In this document: positions 26,501-38,601 of the stretch, one piece after another | How the letters are laid out: every line of letters begins with the position of its first letter | Position numbering within the stretch: the first letter of the stretch is position 1 | NCBI RefSeq assembly: GCF_963675165.1 | Contig: NC_087384.1 | Location: forward strand, 279,001-343,000 | Length of the DNA stretch: 64,000 nucleotides | Reading direction: 5' to 3' | DNA from: Halichondria panicea | Lineage: Eukaryota; Porifera; Demospongiae; Suberitida; Halichondriidae | Translations under genes and position numbers: made by a program | The notes under the pieces: generated by a model | Told to the model about the DNA's origin: nothing | The model's database searches: none | Seen by the model: only the letters and a program-made list of their open reading frames with translations

Positions 26501-29500
26501 AGTATATATAATAATTATAAGAAAGAAACCTTGTTCATTGCAGATACTTTCACGGGGAATATACAATGTGGTTAAAATGCACATGCATGCAGTGCATATA
26601 TAAGGAAGTCGTTGGGACATAATTATAGGAAAGATCAATCTGCTTCAAGAGGCCATGGAAATGATTGTGTTTTTTGCTTTGCTTGCTTTGAGCTGCTCAG
26701 CTGCTGTAGCTGACTCTCAGTCTCAACAAGATGACACTATGGATGCAGAATTCATTGATCTGATGAACGTTTTCGATCAAAAAGCCAAGGAGCAGCATGA
26801 TACATCCAACTCTGAAGCTGAGCTGCAAAGCCTCAATCAGAAAGCAATAGAGCAGAGTCACACATCTAACTTTGAAGCTAGGTCGCAAAGCCTCAAAGAT
26901 TCACTCGCCATGGCAATGGCGGCCAGTTGCAGTGGGCATTGCCAGTCAGCAAACCATGGAAATGGAAGAATAATTGGAACGGCACCATCCTGTAACGGAA
27001 AATGTAGTAGGGATTGTCCCAATCATCAGTGCTACATAGGTACTCTTCACTGGTCTGACTATGGATATGGATGCTGGTGGGGCAACAAAGTGTGCTGCTG
27101 TGGTGAGGCAAAAATGATTTATTTCTTAACATAATTATATACATGCATACATCACAGATGCTGCTGTGGTGAGGCAAAAATGATTTATTTCTTAACATAA
27201 TTATATTATCATTATATACATGTACATGCATACAGCACACTGATAAAGTAAAGGAAAGACGAAGGACACAGTAAACTGTTACATAATGTGTTGTTTATTG
27301 AAATCAATGCTTATTATAAGTACAAAAGCAAACATAAGAGATTTATGCAATGGTTAGATCATGTGCATGAGATATCTATGTGTTATCTAGTGTCCCAAAT
27401 CCCGAGGGGACACTGTAACCATAGATACCGAATGCACATGCTCTAACCCATTTAGATCCTACTTTTCATTGGCTAAACAAAACATTACCTAAGGCAAAAC
27501 ATTTTTTTAAATCAAAGCCTTAGTATTATTCGTCAAGTATTACTCATGCTGAACATGCTGAAAGAGTTCTGAACACTCAAGTTGCCCCTGTATGGATGAA
27601 CTATACATGTAGTTAGCCTGAACCTATTAGCTCACCCATACCTAGAGTCTATAAACAAGCTCTCTTGCAAGAAACATTCTGCTACACCTACCCAAGCCTA
27701 CAACTATTTGTTTCTCAGTGTAGCTAAAAAGGAACAGCTTGCAAAAACTCAAGCCAATTCAAGCCAATACTCAAGTTATACAACTTGAATGCGTATAAGA
27801 AAACAAATCCCCAGAAAACCTGCAATACAATGACATTTATACAGACAATTATTATTATTTGTATTTTTTTTTATTGCATGCATGCTTATAAGTTGTTGTG
27901 TACTGCATATTTGATAGCAATCATGTCAGATAGCTGTATTGTATGATCTTCACTAGTATTGTATTCAATAGCCAAAGGCATTTATTAGATACTAGTTGAT
28001 AAGATCTACATGTACATGGGAAGTACATGGGAAGTACATGGGAAAAGTGCCTCAGAGCAGGTATACTATTAGCCTCGATCCCAGGCCGCTCTTCCTCGAA
28101 GAGAGGGCCTGGTATCGACTGTTTGCGCATGCGCCACATAATCCCCAGAAACTGGGAACTCCGGATATTATCGTATAATGCTCAGTAAAACAATGACGTC
28201 ACAACGAACAGAAGTGGATTGAAGAAAGTGGATAGAAGTGCGATTGTGAAGGTTTTTAGCTCCTGTGATAGCATTCTAATAGCTACCCCCTAGCCTGCTA
28301 TGTTAACAAAGAACTCACAGCCTGCAACCGTGTGGACGACAATCGTCTGAACGGAGGGAAGGCTGACAATAGCCTGTATGGACAGGCCACGCCCATCTGA
28401 CACTAACCTTGGTGAAAGTCTACATGTAGACTCTATTTAGAAGAAATAGCTGCTGTAACCAAACGTACAGCTCTGTCTCTAGCTAGCTAGCTAGCTATAT
28501 AGCTCTGTGTATGTAGTATTCTTTGTGTGTATATGTTATTCAGGATATTTTTCGGGGTTTAATGGGAAACATTACGAGGAAATTATCCAATAATTTTGCG
28601 CATGCGCAAACAGTCAGTAGCAGGCCTCCTTTTTGAGGCCTTGTGAAGGAGGCTAGTATTTATATACTATGGGACTTAGTATACCTAGTATTCCGTTGTC
28701 AAGTAATTGTATTGTAGTCAAGCGATTTGCGCAAGCGCACTAATATCTAAATGAGTTAGACACTGTGTCTATATAGAGCATGTTGTCAGGTGCTCTATTA
28801 GAAATAGAGCACATAGCAACATAAGCAAATACACTCAAGTGGGATCTAAGAGTATAATATTATACAGGTATCATATGATATGGTACAATCTGACACTTAT
28901 AGATCTATGGCAAGTATGTCATGCATGCATGCAGTGTCATGAACAATGTTTGTTGAGAATATTTTAAACAAATTGCAGGTACATGCTCTGCTGCATATAT
29001 ATATCCGACTAGAAAAACATTTGCAATGTGAAAAATTGCTAGGATTGGCCAGGGGAAACACCAAAAAGCATGGGAACAAGAAATCAGACGAGAACATAAC
29101 TGCAATCTGTTACATGCAGCAAAATTAAAGTTGATCGTGACAATGTGTGTGTAAAAGCTAGGTTATGTAGCTTTTGCACCTCCACCGAAGCATCAGCACT
29201 CGCAGGGTGCTTTCATTATGTAAGTAAGTATAGGAGGAGCTACAGAAAGCAAGTTTTCCTTTTGAAATCAGACCCTGTATGCACACATCCACACACACAC
29301 TCACACACCCACACACTCACACACCCACACCCACACATACACACATCCCCACACATTATAGAGGCTTACCTGTCCCTCACAAATCTATCAATGATGTCTC
29401 TATTGTGCACGTCCACAATGAGCACACTGTTGAACTTCTTACGATCGTTCTTACTCAATTGAGAGCGAACCTGTACACACAAGTACAGAGAATAAGAACA

Positions 29501-31425
29501 CAACCACACACAAGCACATGCAGTACTCTTGAATCAAAAGTTTGCAAAATGTACATGCACATGAACGGCACCTATATACATGCGGGTAATTTTTGGGGGG
29601 CAAAATATTCGTGGATGAGCAATATTGAGTCATTTCGTGGATAATATTTTCGTGGTTGCTGCTTGCACTGCAGGTAAAGGTCGGCAAGGTCGCTTCATTT
29701 GTGGGTCATGGTCAGACCTTCAGCCACGAAAACCATGAATATTTTGCCCCATGAAAATTACCCTCTATACAGGTAGTTCATACTATATTTGAAACGATGC
29801 ACGGTAATCATTGAACTAATAGCCTCATTTATACTGCACATAATAAAATTATTATATTATACAATTATACAGCTTGCAGAATCTGAACAGCATGCGTGGG
29901 GTATACATGCATGGGGTATACATGCATGGGGTATACATGCATGGGGTATACATGCATGGGGTATACATGCATGGGGTATACATGCATGGGGTATACATGC
30001 GTGAGGTATACATGCGTGAGGTATACATGCGTGAGGTATACATGCATGGGGTACACATGCATGGGGTACACATGCATGGGGTGTACCTACCTGTACGACA
30101 AGATCATCAATCTGTGTGTGCAGTTTCTTGGCGTAGTTTTTCATGGCCATCTTGTCTCCCTTCTTGACCTTACTGAATACATCTTCTACCTCCCAGGTCC
30201 ACCACACCTGGTTGGTGGCCAGCACCACCATGCCCTGGTAGTCGTACATCCACTCCACTCTGATGGAGGAGGAGGGGCAGTGTACAAATGGTAAAATGGA
30301 AGCAATGTACCTCTTAACTAGAATTTTTACACTACTTGACGTTCTACGAACAACACTGTAGCTACTATAGCTACAGAAACTACAATATACATTTTTATGC
30401 TGTGCTACGTACAGCAAGCATTATAATTGTCAAGTTCATCAGAACACACACACACACACACCCACCCACACACACCTTGATTTCTTGTGAGTATAGGTGA
30501 AGATGGCTTCCTTTGTGATGAGCTGGTTGGTCCGCCTCATCTCATTCAGCACCTACAGTTATACAGTGTTGCAAGACCATCTCCATACGTAACTCAATAA
30601 GTCAGTATTCAATCAACTACCAACCAACCCAGTATTCTTCCTATAATTATATACACTGTATATACATACCTGAGTCATCCAGTCCTCTACCTTGCCCTCT
30701 GCAACCACTCCTTGTCTATACTCCATCATCTCCCCCTCACCAGAGATCATGGCATTGGCCAGTGGTTCACCAGACGAGCCCTGATCAAACCGAAGCTTGG
30801 CTATGTTGTCAAACATCTGTGGAGACAAATAGAACAAAATAAACATAACACACACTAAGCGATTTGCAATACAAATTAATGTTCTTTGATATCTATCGTA
30901 CAACGAGAAAATTTGGCTATTTGGCGAATTTTACACAATGACATTGCCAAAGTAGCCACACACTTGAGACGTCAAATAAAAAAAACAGTTTTAAATGGCT
31001 CATTTACCAACTATAAATACTTGCCAAATTTTCCCATTATACGGTACACACTATTATATAGACTGACCTTGATCATGTGCTCCTGTACACAGGTGCACTC
31101 GTGGCTACCTAGTATAGAGAGCAGCTCTTCATCAGATATGAAGAAGAATCGAGGGAAGGCATTTCTTTTGGAGTCAAGATAATCGTTAAGGCTCTTTTGA
31201 CATTTCTCCAAACCACTGCTGATTGATTCTAAGTCTTGTAGTCTGTTCGGAGCATGGCAAGCATCTAGGACAAGCGGGTTTTTGTTTGTGTCTGACATAA
31301 TTTTCTTGAAAAGTTTGTCGATATTGTCAAATTTCTTTGCTTCCTCTGGTAGCTGGGCCCTGATGTCCCCACCGATGAAGATGGACTCGAGATACATCCA
31401 CTTGCGTTGGACCACCATCCACACC

Positions 31426-31483
<58 letters not shown>

Positions 31484-34400
31484 GGGGGGGGGGTATGAGA
31501 GGTAAATAACATAATTATTGTACAGTAGCTTGCCATGCAAAGTACTCACAACACTGAAACTAAAATATCTATACCAAATCCGTGCTTTTAGAGTACTAGA
31601 GTAGGCTCTATAAACAGAGTTTTGATAGTCCAATTTTAACGATTTTCTGATTTTCTAAAGCTTGAAAATTACATTGTGTGTGTACAATATTGTACACTTC
31701 ATATGATGAGTAATTGCACTAATTAAAACCTACCTCGACTACTTCACTGATGTGGGACAGTGACTTTTCCCATTTTTGCACTTTCTCTAGAAAGGGCCCA
31801 ACAAAACGTGAGGCTGCCATGCTCTGTAGGTTCATGGCATTGTCATCCAGTGTCAGCACGATCTCATCCACTGAACCAAGGATTGACCCACGCTCCTGAG
31901 TGCCCTTCATGTACCTACAGGGAGAGGGGATAGATGTACGTACCTCATACAGCTAGATCAGTGTATACACTGGACTTATGAAACTAATAGCCACTACCAA
32001 AAGGTCGGATGGTGCAATGGTTAGGCGTTCGGCTCTTGAGCAAGAGGTCCTAGATTCAAATAGCCACTACCAAAAGGTCGGATGGTGCAATGGTTAGGCG
32101 TTCGGCTCTTGAGCAAGAGGTCCTAGATTCAATCATATGATATGAATTTTAAAGAAAAACAAGCAAATTCTCAGTTTACAAAGCTGGGCTGACATTTGGT
32201 TTGATACTTGTACACGTATGTTGTACATGTATGTACACTGTAGTAGTGTGCTCACTTGTGGACTGTGAATCTCTGTCCTTGCCACGTGGAGACCACTTCA
32301 GCCAAACTCTTCTCAATACTCAGCTCCTTGTTAGCAGAGCCCACTATATCAGAGATGGTGTCAGCAAAGTTATGTAACTCCATGGCAAACAGGTTGGCCA
32401 GTGTGAATGTCTCTGGGTTCATGTCAAAGTTCTTTCCAGTCATTTCCATCAGTTTCTGCCAGTGCCTAAAGCAGGAGGTACGTGTTGCATGAGACACATG
32501 CATCAATGCAGTACTGTACTGTACATGTGCATATAATACAAAGTCTAACAGACACAGTAGGCATATCATAAAGGCAAGGTATGTTAAAACTTTTAATTAT
32601 TGCATAAAGTAAGTTGTTTGTATAGGAATAAAGAAGTCAAGTGGAACAAGACACAGTACAGTATACTTCTCTTAATTACGTATAGTTGAGAAATCAACTA
32701 ATTTTTTAGAATGGAAATACGTGGAGCATATCTAAGTTGAGACTCACCTTTCTCTGAGACCATCATTCTTGAGGTCAGCAAAGAGAGGGATGGAGTCCTT
32801 GAATCCTCTCATCCTCTCCTCTACCAGCTGACACACGGCGAGGGCTTTGACTTCTTTAGGAAACTTCTTCAAACGACGCACAAACTCTTCAATACCTTCA
32901 GTTAACTGTACTATGTTGAGGTCAGCCCACAGTGTGTCCGACCATTCCTCACGTGCAATCTGAGTGTGTGTATGTACCAGGTAGGCAGATACTGCTTCAC
33001 CATGCATTGCGTATAAGGCTTTCTTTGTTAGCAATACTTCTTTTTTTAGATCCCACTTGAGTGTATTTAGCAGGGAGCTATGTACATGTACATATATATA
33101 TATGAGCTGTAGTTCCTGGTAACAATATATAGATTGCTTGAGGATACAATAATTTTTATAATGTTGCTATCTAATTAGCCAATGAAAAGTAGGATCTACG
33201 TAACTATTTCATAGAGTTTATAAAGAGTACCCAACCAAACACCCACACACACACAGGTCATGTGACTCACCCTCTGTGCCACGTACAGCTCGTACACCTT
33301 GGCCAGATCCCTCAGCTCCTTGTCCACCTCTGCCAGGTCAGAGTACATTGTAATGGGCAAGTCAAACAACTTCTCAGCCATTGTCAGCTCTTGTCTCTGG
33401 CTCTCCTGCTCAGCATAGAGCTCCTGGAACTTCTTCAACAAAACAACTCCTGCACACAGCAAAAACAATAATATAAATAACGAGCTCCTTATCACAACGT
33501 AGCTTGTTTCTGGAGGCTTCACTACCAATATCAAAACTAAAAAAGATCTACATGTATGTACCTTTGTCAAGGTCAGTACCAACAGAAGCTGGTCCTTCCT
33601 CTTTGAACATCTGGTTGAATTTCTGAGCTTCTTGAGAAAAGCCCGACACTTGGTCATTGGTGATCTGTGAGACACAAGCATTGTGCTAAATACTGGGTCC
33701 ATCCATACATTATGAATGTACTATAAGGGTATATTGTACAGCATTGAAACTTCAATACTGTTGTATATTTTGTGTAGGGGGGGATACTTACGACGGTAAA
33801 CTTTTTCTTGACTTTGACGAGGCTCCTATCAATATGCTTGGCCTGAGCAAACAGGTCTAGCCACTTCTGTTCGATGCTCTCCACTCCTGTGAGCTCCTCC
33901 TCGGACACTGCTATCTTGTACATGGCTAGAGTTCGATAGCGCTCCTGTATATCCCTGTATTGTATCTCCACATCCAGGGACATGGACCGGATATTTGCTA
34001 TCACCCCTAGTACAAATTTGAGGTCTTCCAGAGTGTTGGGTTCTCGAGTTAGGTCAACAGAGAGGCCCTAATGATGGGGGTGGAATATGACAAAGACATA
34101 CAACAGTGTACATACATGTACATGCATGTGCGGTGTATAGTACATGTACATGCATGTGCGGTGTATAGTACATGTACATGCATGTGCGGTGTATAGTACA
34201 TGTACACATCACATGCACAGTAACCTAGGAGACAATTAATGTTGCAAAGAGATGGTTTCTATTTTGTTGGGAATATACAAGTCATGCACTGTGTACAATC
34301 ACTGATGTAAATACTGTGCTTGAAATTACAACTTCTATTTATTTTTTCGTATCCCATAGGGTCATTCCATATCAATTCAACGAAAAACGTGACGTCTTCA

Positions 34401-37400
34401 GAATTGCACGAAACTTGGTATATGTATGAGGAATGGTATGAAAACATCAACAAACAGCAGCCAGTTTCTAAAAGTGGGGAATTTCTGCATTTTTTAATTA
34501 ACTCAATCTCAGAAGCCATATTGTTTACAAACCCAACATTTTTCTGAGATGTTTTCATACCATTCCTCATACATATACCAAGTTTCGTGCAATTCTGAAG
34601 ACGTCACGTTTTAAATTTCGTTGAATTGATATGGAATGACCCATATATGTATCTCCCCCCCCCACACACACACATACCTCAATCTTGGTGGCCAGTTGAG
34701 TGAGACTCTCCCTTGCAGAATCGTTGAGTAGTTTACCGAGAGAGGTGACCCAGCAGCGAGCATTCTCCTGCAGAGCCCGGGAGAGGGGGTCCATATCCAG
34801 CAGAGCAAACTCAACCTCTTTGGTGGAGGGGTGACTAGCTACCTCCACTGCCACGCTAGCGTACACATGCATCTTCTCCTCGTATGTTACACACGATGGC
34901 TGTCTCTGAGAGAACTTTTCCAACAGAATATCCTACAGAAACAAGTGTGGTTGCGTGGATAGAATGAAATCGGTACCCTTTAAACATACATATCCTCCAT
35001 CTATTGGAAGCAATACTCGTGCTGATTTTCAAACATTTAACCTCTATATATATACATGTACAGTAGATGTACCAACTACTTCACAAAGATAAGACAAGGA
35101 GGGACTACAGCAAAAAACTTCAACGATAAGTAAAAGACCAGTATGAAAAACAGGTATACATACGTCGCTATTTAAACAAAGTTTCACTGCAGCAATTGAC
35201 ATAACAATAACAAAGTTCAGTTGGTACCACACACGCCCACTCACCCTCTGTAGCTTCCACAGGGAGCGATATTTCTTCCACCAGTTTGCCAGACGTGCTA
35301 GCTCTCCAATACTCGCCCGTACAGTCTCTTGAATTCCCTGAGCTAACTCTAACACTGACGGGTGTCTGCTCACGTCTGTAAAGAAGCTGAACACATACGG
35401 CTCATCTTGACCTGGCACTTGCACAGGCTTGGACTCGACACAAGAGCCTCTCTCCCAACGAGAGAACCGCTTCGTACTGTGGAAAATGATCAGCACATGC
35501 AAGTCTCAAATTAAGTGTACTCCACGCTAAATTAAAGCACAGCTACTGTATTTTTATGAAAATAGTAAGTATAAAAACTCAAAATGGACCTACAATGTAT
35601 GCGTGTACATGTATACACATGCGTACCCTTCTACGATATCCCTGACAACATTGACAATGAGTTTGAAGAGTTCGTTGCCATGAGGATGGAGTACAATCTC
35701 AGGCACAGAGAGGAGAGCCTCAACCTTGAACAACAGCTTCCCACTGAGCAGGAGGGCATTGTAGTACTTGAGATTGTTGGTCATCATCTGCTCACACAAA
35801 GACAGAGTCACATATTACACTGTTGTATAAGCAACTAGTACAGCGAAACAATTTAAGTATTATTTTGAGAAGAAGCTGCACCTTCACAAATGAATTGAAG
35901 AGTCTTTTCTCCCAGTAGGAATAATACTTTGCTAGTCTCAGAGACCTCCCAGTGTTGGTAAAGATGACCAGCCCCTCCACCTTGATCAGCAATGGTGCTA
36001 TACCATGATACTTGCGCACCAGAGAGCCCACCACTCCAGAGCGATAACCTTCTTGAAACTCAAAGTATTCCTGCATACAGTATACCAGAAACAAAAACGG
36101 TTCAATCCTGGGCAGGGTTAATTATTTGATCTTACCTTTGCTTCTGGTAGGTCCCCTCCTTGCTTAGGGGGAAATTGTTTGACTAGCCTCACAGACTCTA
36201 TGAGAACCAGCCTCTCCTCTATGTCCTCTGCATTCTTCTGCACTTGGTTGGCCAGGGACTCAAACTTGGTGATGGCCTGAATAGGGAGGGACACCACATA
36301 TGTATTTATTGTAAGCAATTAAACTAAGGTTGATAAAAGTATAATTGCCTAGTTGTATAATTAACTCACCTGTTCACACTTGGTGACATATTCTTGTATT
36401 CCGAGGGAGTTCCAGTTGAGTCTCTTACTGCCTGGAGTGAGAACACGTCTCAGGTTCTTCACATGATCGTCCAACAGCTCAGACTGAAAAATTGGCAAAA
36501 AAAACATACGTAGTCGGCAGGATTTGAACCTGCGCGGGCAGAGCCCAATAGATTTCTAGTCTATCGCCTTAACCACTCGGCCACGACTACCGGACACTCT
36601 AGCAATGTAATATACCCAATCTGACGTATCAAATCCAATCAATCTAGCACACATTGTATATGAAGACGACAATAACGATGGTAGTCTGAATGATACACCA
36701 TTTATAAAAAAGCACAATATTTTATTATACCTCAGCATCTGTGAGAGAAGCCAGCACATGGTGGTAGCGATGGAGCACGTGGTTAAGGCCATCCTGAAAA
36801 GCAATGAACTTCTCCTCCTGCAGAGCCACACTCCTGGCTAGGTCTGGTATAGGGAAACCCAGCTTCTCAAGGTACTTGGCCTCAGAGATCACTTGGGACA
36901 ACTCAGGGGCAAAGTTCACCACAAACTCACAGTTGTCTGGGAGAGCTACGTACGATGGAAACAAAGCAGCAATGCAACGTGTATTGGAGTAATACGCTAA
37001 TAATGAGAACTACTTTAAAACCATGAATGCCTAACACAGTAGCATTATAAGTACATACGTACATTGAACACACACACACACACACACAATGACACTACAT
37101 ACATGTATAATGCAGTCCTATACCTGATATCGAATGCTCTATTCTGGACACAGGTCTAGAGGCAGAATCAGAGGCTGGAGTCATTATGCTTGAGTGAGAG
37201 ACTGGAGGTGGTGGTTTGGAGAGCACTGTTTTCTTAAGCAGGTCAGGTAGAGTGGCCTCAACACTTTCAATCCAGTCAGTGTATAGCTCATCCTCGTAGC
37301 TTTTAATGGAGCGAGCCACGGTCAAGTACTTCTTACTAGCCTACAGTGAACACACACAAGTACAGTATTAGTTATTTCACCAAAATTGTCCCTGAAAATG

Positions 37401-38423
37401 GTCTTTAAGCTTTTTATTATAGCCATATTACTAATAATTATATACTGTATAGTGGGTTATTTTCGTATGGGGTAAATATTTTAGACCAAAAATTAAAACA
37501 GCGATTATTCTGCAATAGGTTCAACGTCACTATCCTGAGTTGTACGAATATTTAATTGGGTAGTTCACGAAAAGTTGCACCACGTAATACGAATACTCAC
37601 AGCTTTGCCTGCGTCACTGTCAATGAGTTCCTTCATCGTTTGAAATCTGAGAACTGTCTGCTTAATCCTCTGGAACAGTGACCTGGACCAACTGATGGCT
37701 CCAGCTACTCGAGGCTGTGTCTTTGAGCTAGGTGGAAAGTCTTTGTTGGCTTTGAACCTATCATTGATAGTGTCAACCTCTTTCTCAAAAGTGGCCAGAA
37801 TTTCGTTGAATTTTCTCATCATTGTGGCATTGATGGCATCACGGGCAGGGATTCGTTTAAAGTTGTGTAGCATGTCGAATGCCCCTTTGGCCGAGCGTAG
37901 GCTCAGGAAAGACTCATTGATGAAACTGTTGGCCTCTTCCTCTATCAGCTTCACCTCTTGCTGGAACCGGCTCATCAGACTGCGCCAGTCGTGTCTATAT
38001 AGGGGGCATGGTACAGTATTAGGGGTCAATATAACTGAATAGTACTTTAAGGTAAACTGTTGGAAAGAGTGGCGCTACACTGAAATTGCCTCTGTAAAAA
38101 TTGTTGCAAGAATGTACTAGCTCGCATATTGCAACCAGTACAATGTACAATTCAATAGGCAACTGTCACACTGTGTGCTGTACCTGCAGGCAGGGTCGTA
38201 GGGGTCAAAACGTGTGGTCTCCAGGTCTAGTACAAGACTGTTGACTCGCTCCAACACCTTCTCTATCCTCTCAGGGTCACCAGTCACAGACTTCATCTCA
38301 GGACCAAATATATTGTGGAACTCTTCAATTGTCTAGAGCAACAAAATCTCATCAAACATACAGAAACAGAATGCACCAGAGAGAAGTGAGTGTGGTGTGT
38401 GTGGAGTGGGTGTGTGGAGTGTG

Positions 38424-38466
<43 letters not shown>

Positions 38467-38504
38467 TGTGGTGTGTGTGTGGGTGTGTGTGTGTGTGGAG
38501 TGTG

Positions 38505-38546
<42 letters not shown>

Positions 38547-38567
38547 TGGAGTGTGTGTGTGTGTGTG

Positions 38568-38601
<34 letters not shown>

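Larger units (their letters stand above)
25786..29060. repeat. Tandem duplication unit B (about 3.26 kb)
   Basis: This is the second copy of unit A, from CGTTGGGTCAATTAGCAC to GGCCAGGGGAAACA. It holds the same elements in the same order; the 54-base array has eleven rather than twelve units. Confidence 0.9.
21664..29369 (-). other. Giant 7.7-kb dynein intron hosting two nested genes
   Basis: It is bounded by donor GTAAGC (minus strand, from 29369) and an acceptor ending TGCAG at 21664. The other introns seen in this gene are mostly under 900 bases. It contains a tandem pair of 3.26-kb units with opposite-strand genes, bounded by a direct repeat. From 21700 to about 22450 I see only a fragment of the family-1 MITE end (GAACGCCCATAACTTTTGCT, about 21716) and non-coding sequence. 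Confidence 0.9.

Noticed and set aside
25911-26575. 191- and 220-codon ORFs across array B
   Set aside because: Same reason as for array A; frames of a tandem repeat.
29857-30417. 186-codon ORF with PHACIPHAC repeats
   Set aside because: The upper part is a true dynein exon (30092-30260), but the repeat part is an intron minisatellite read through the donor.
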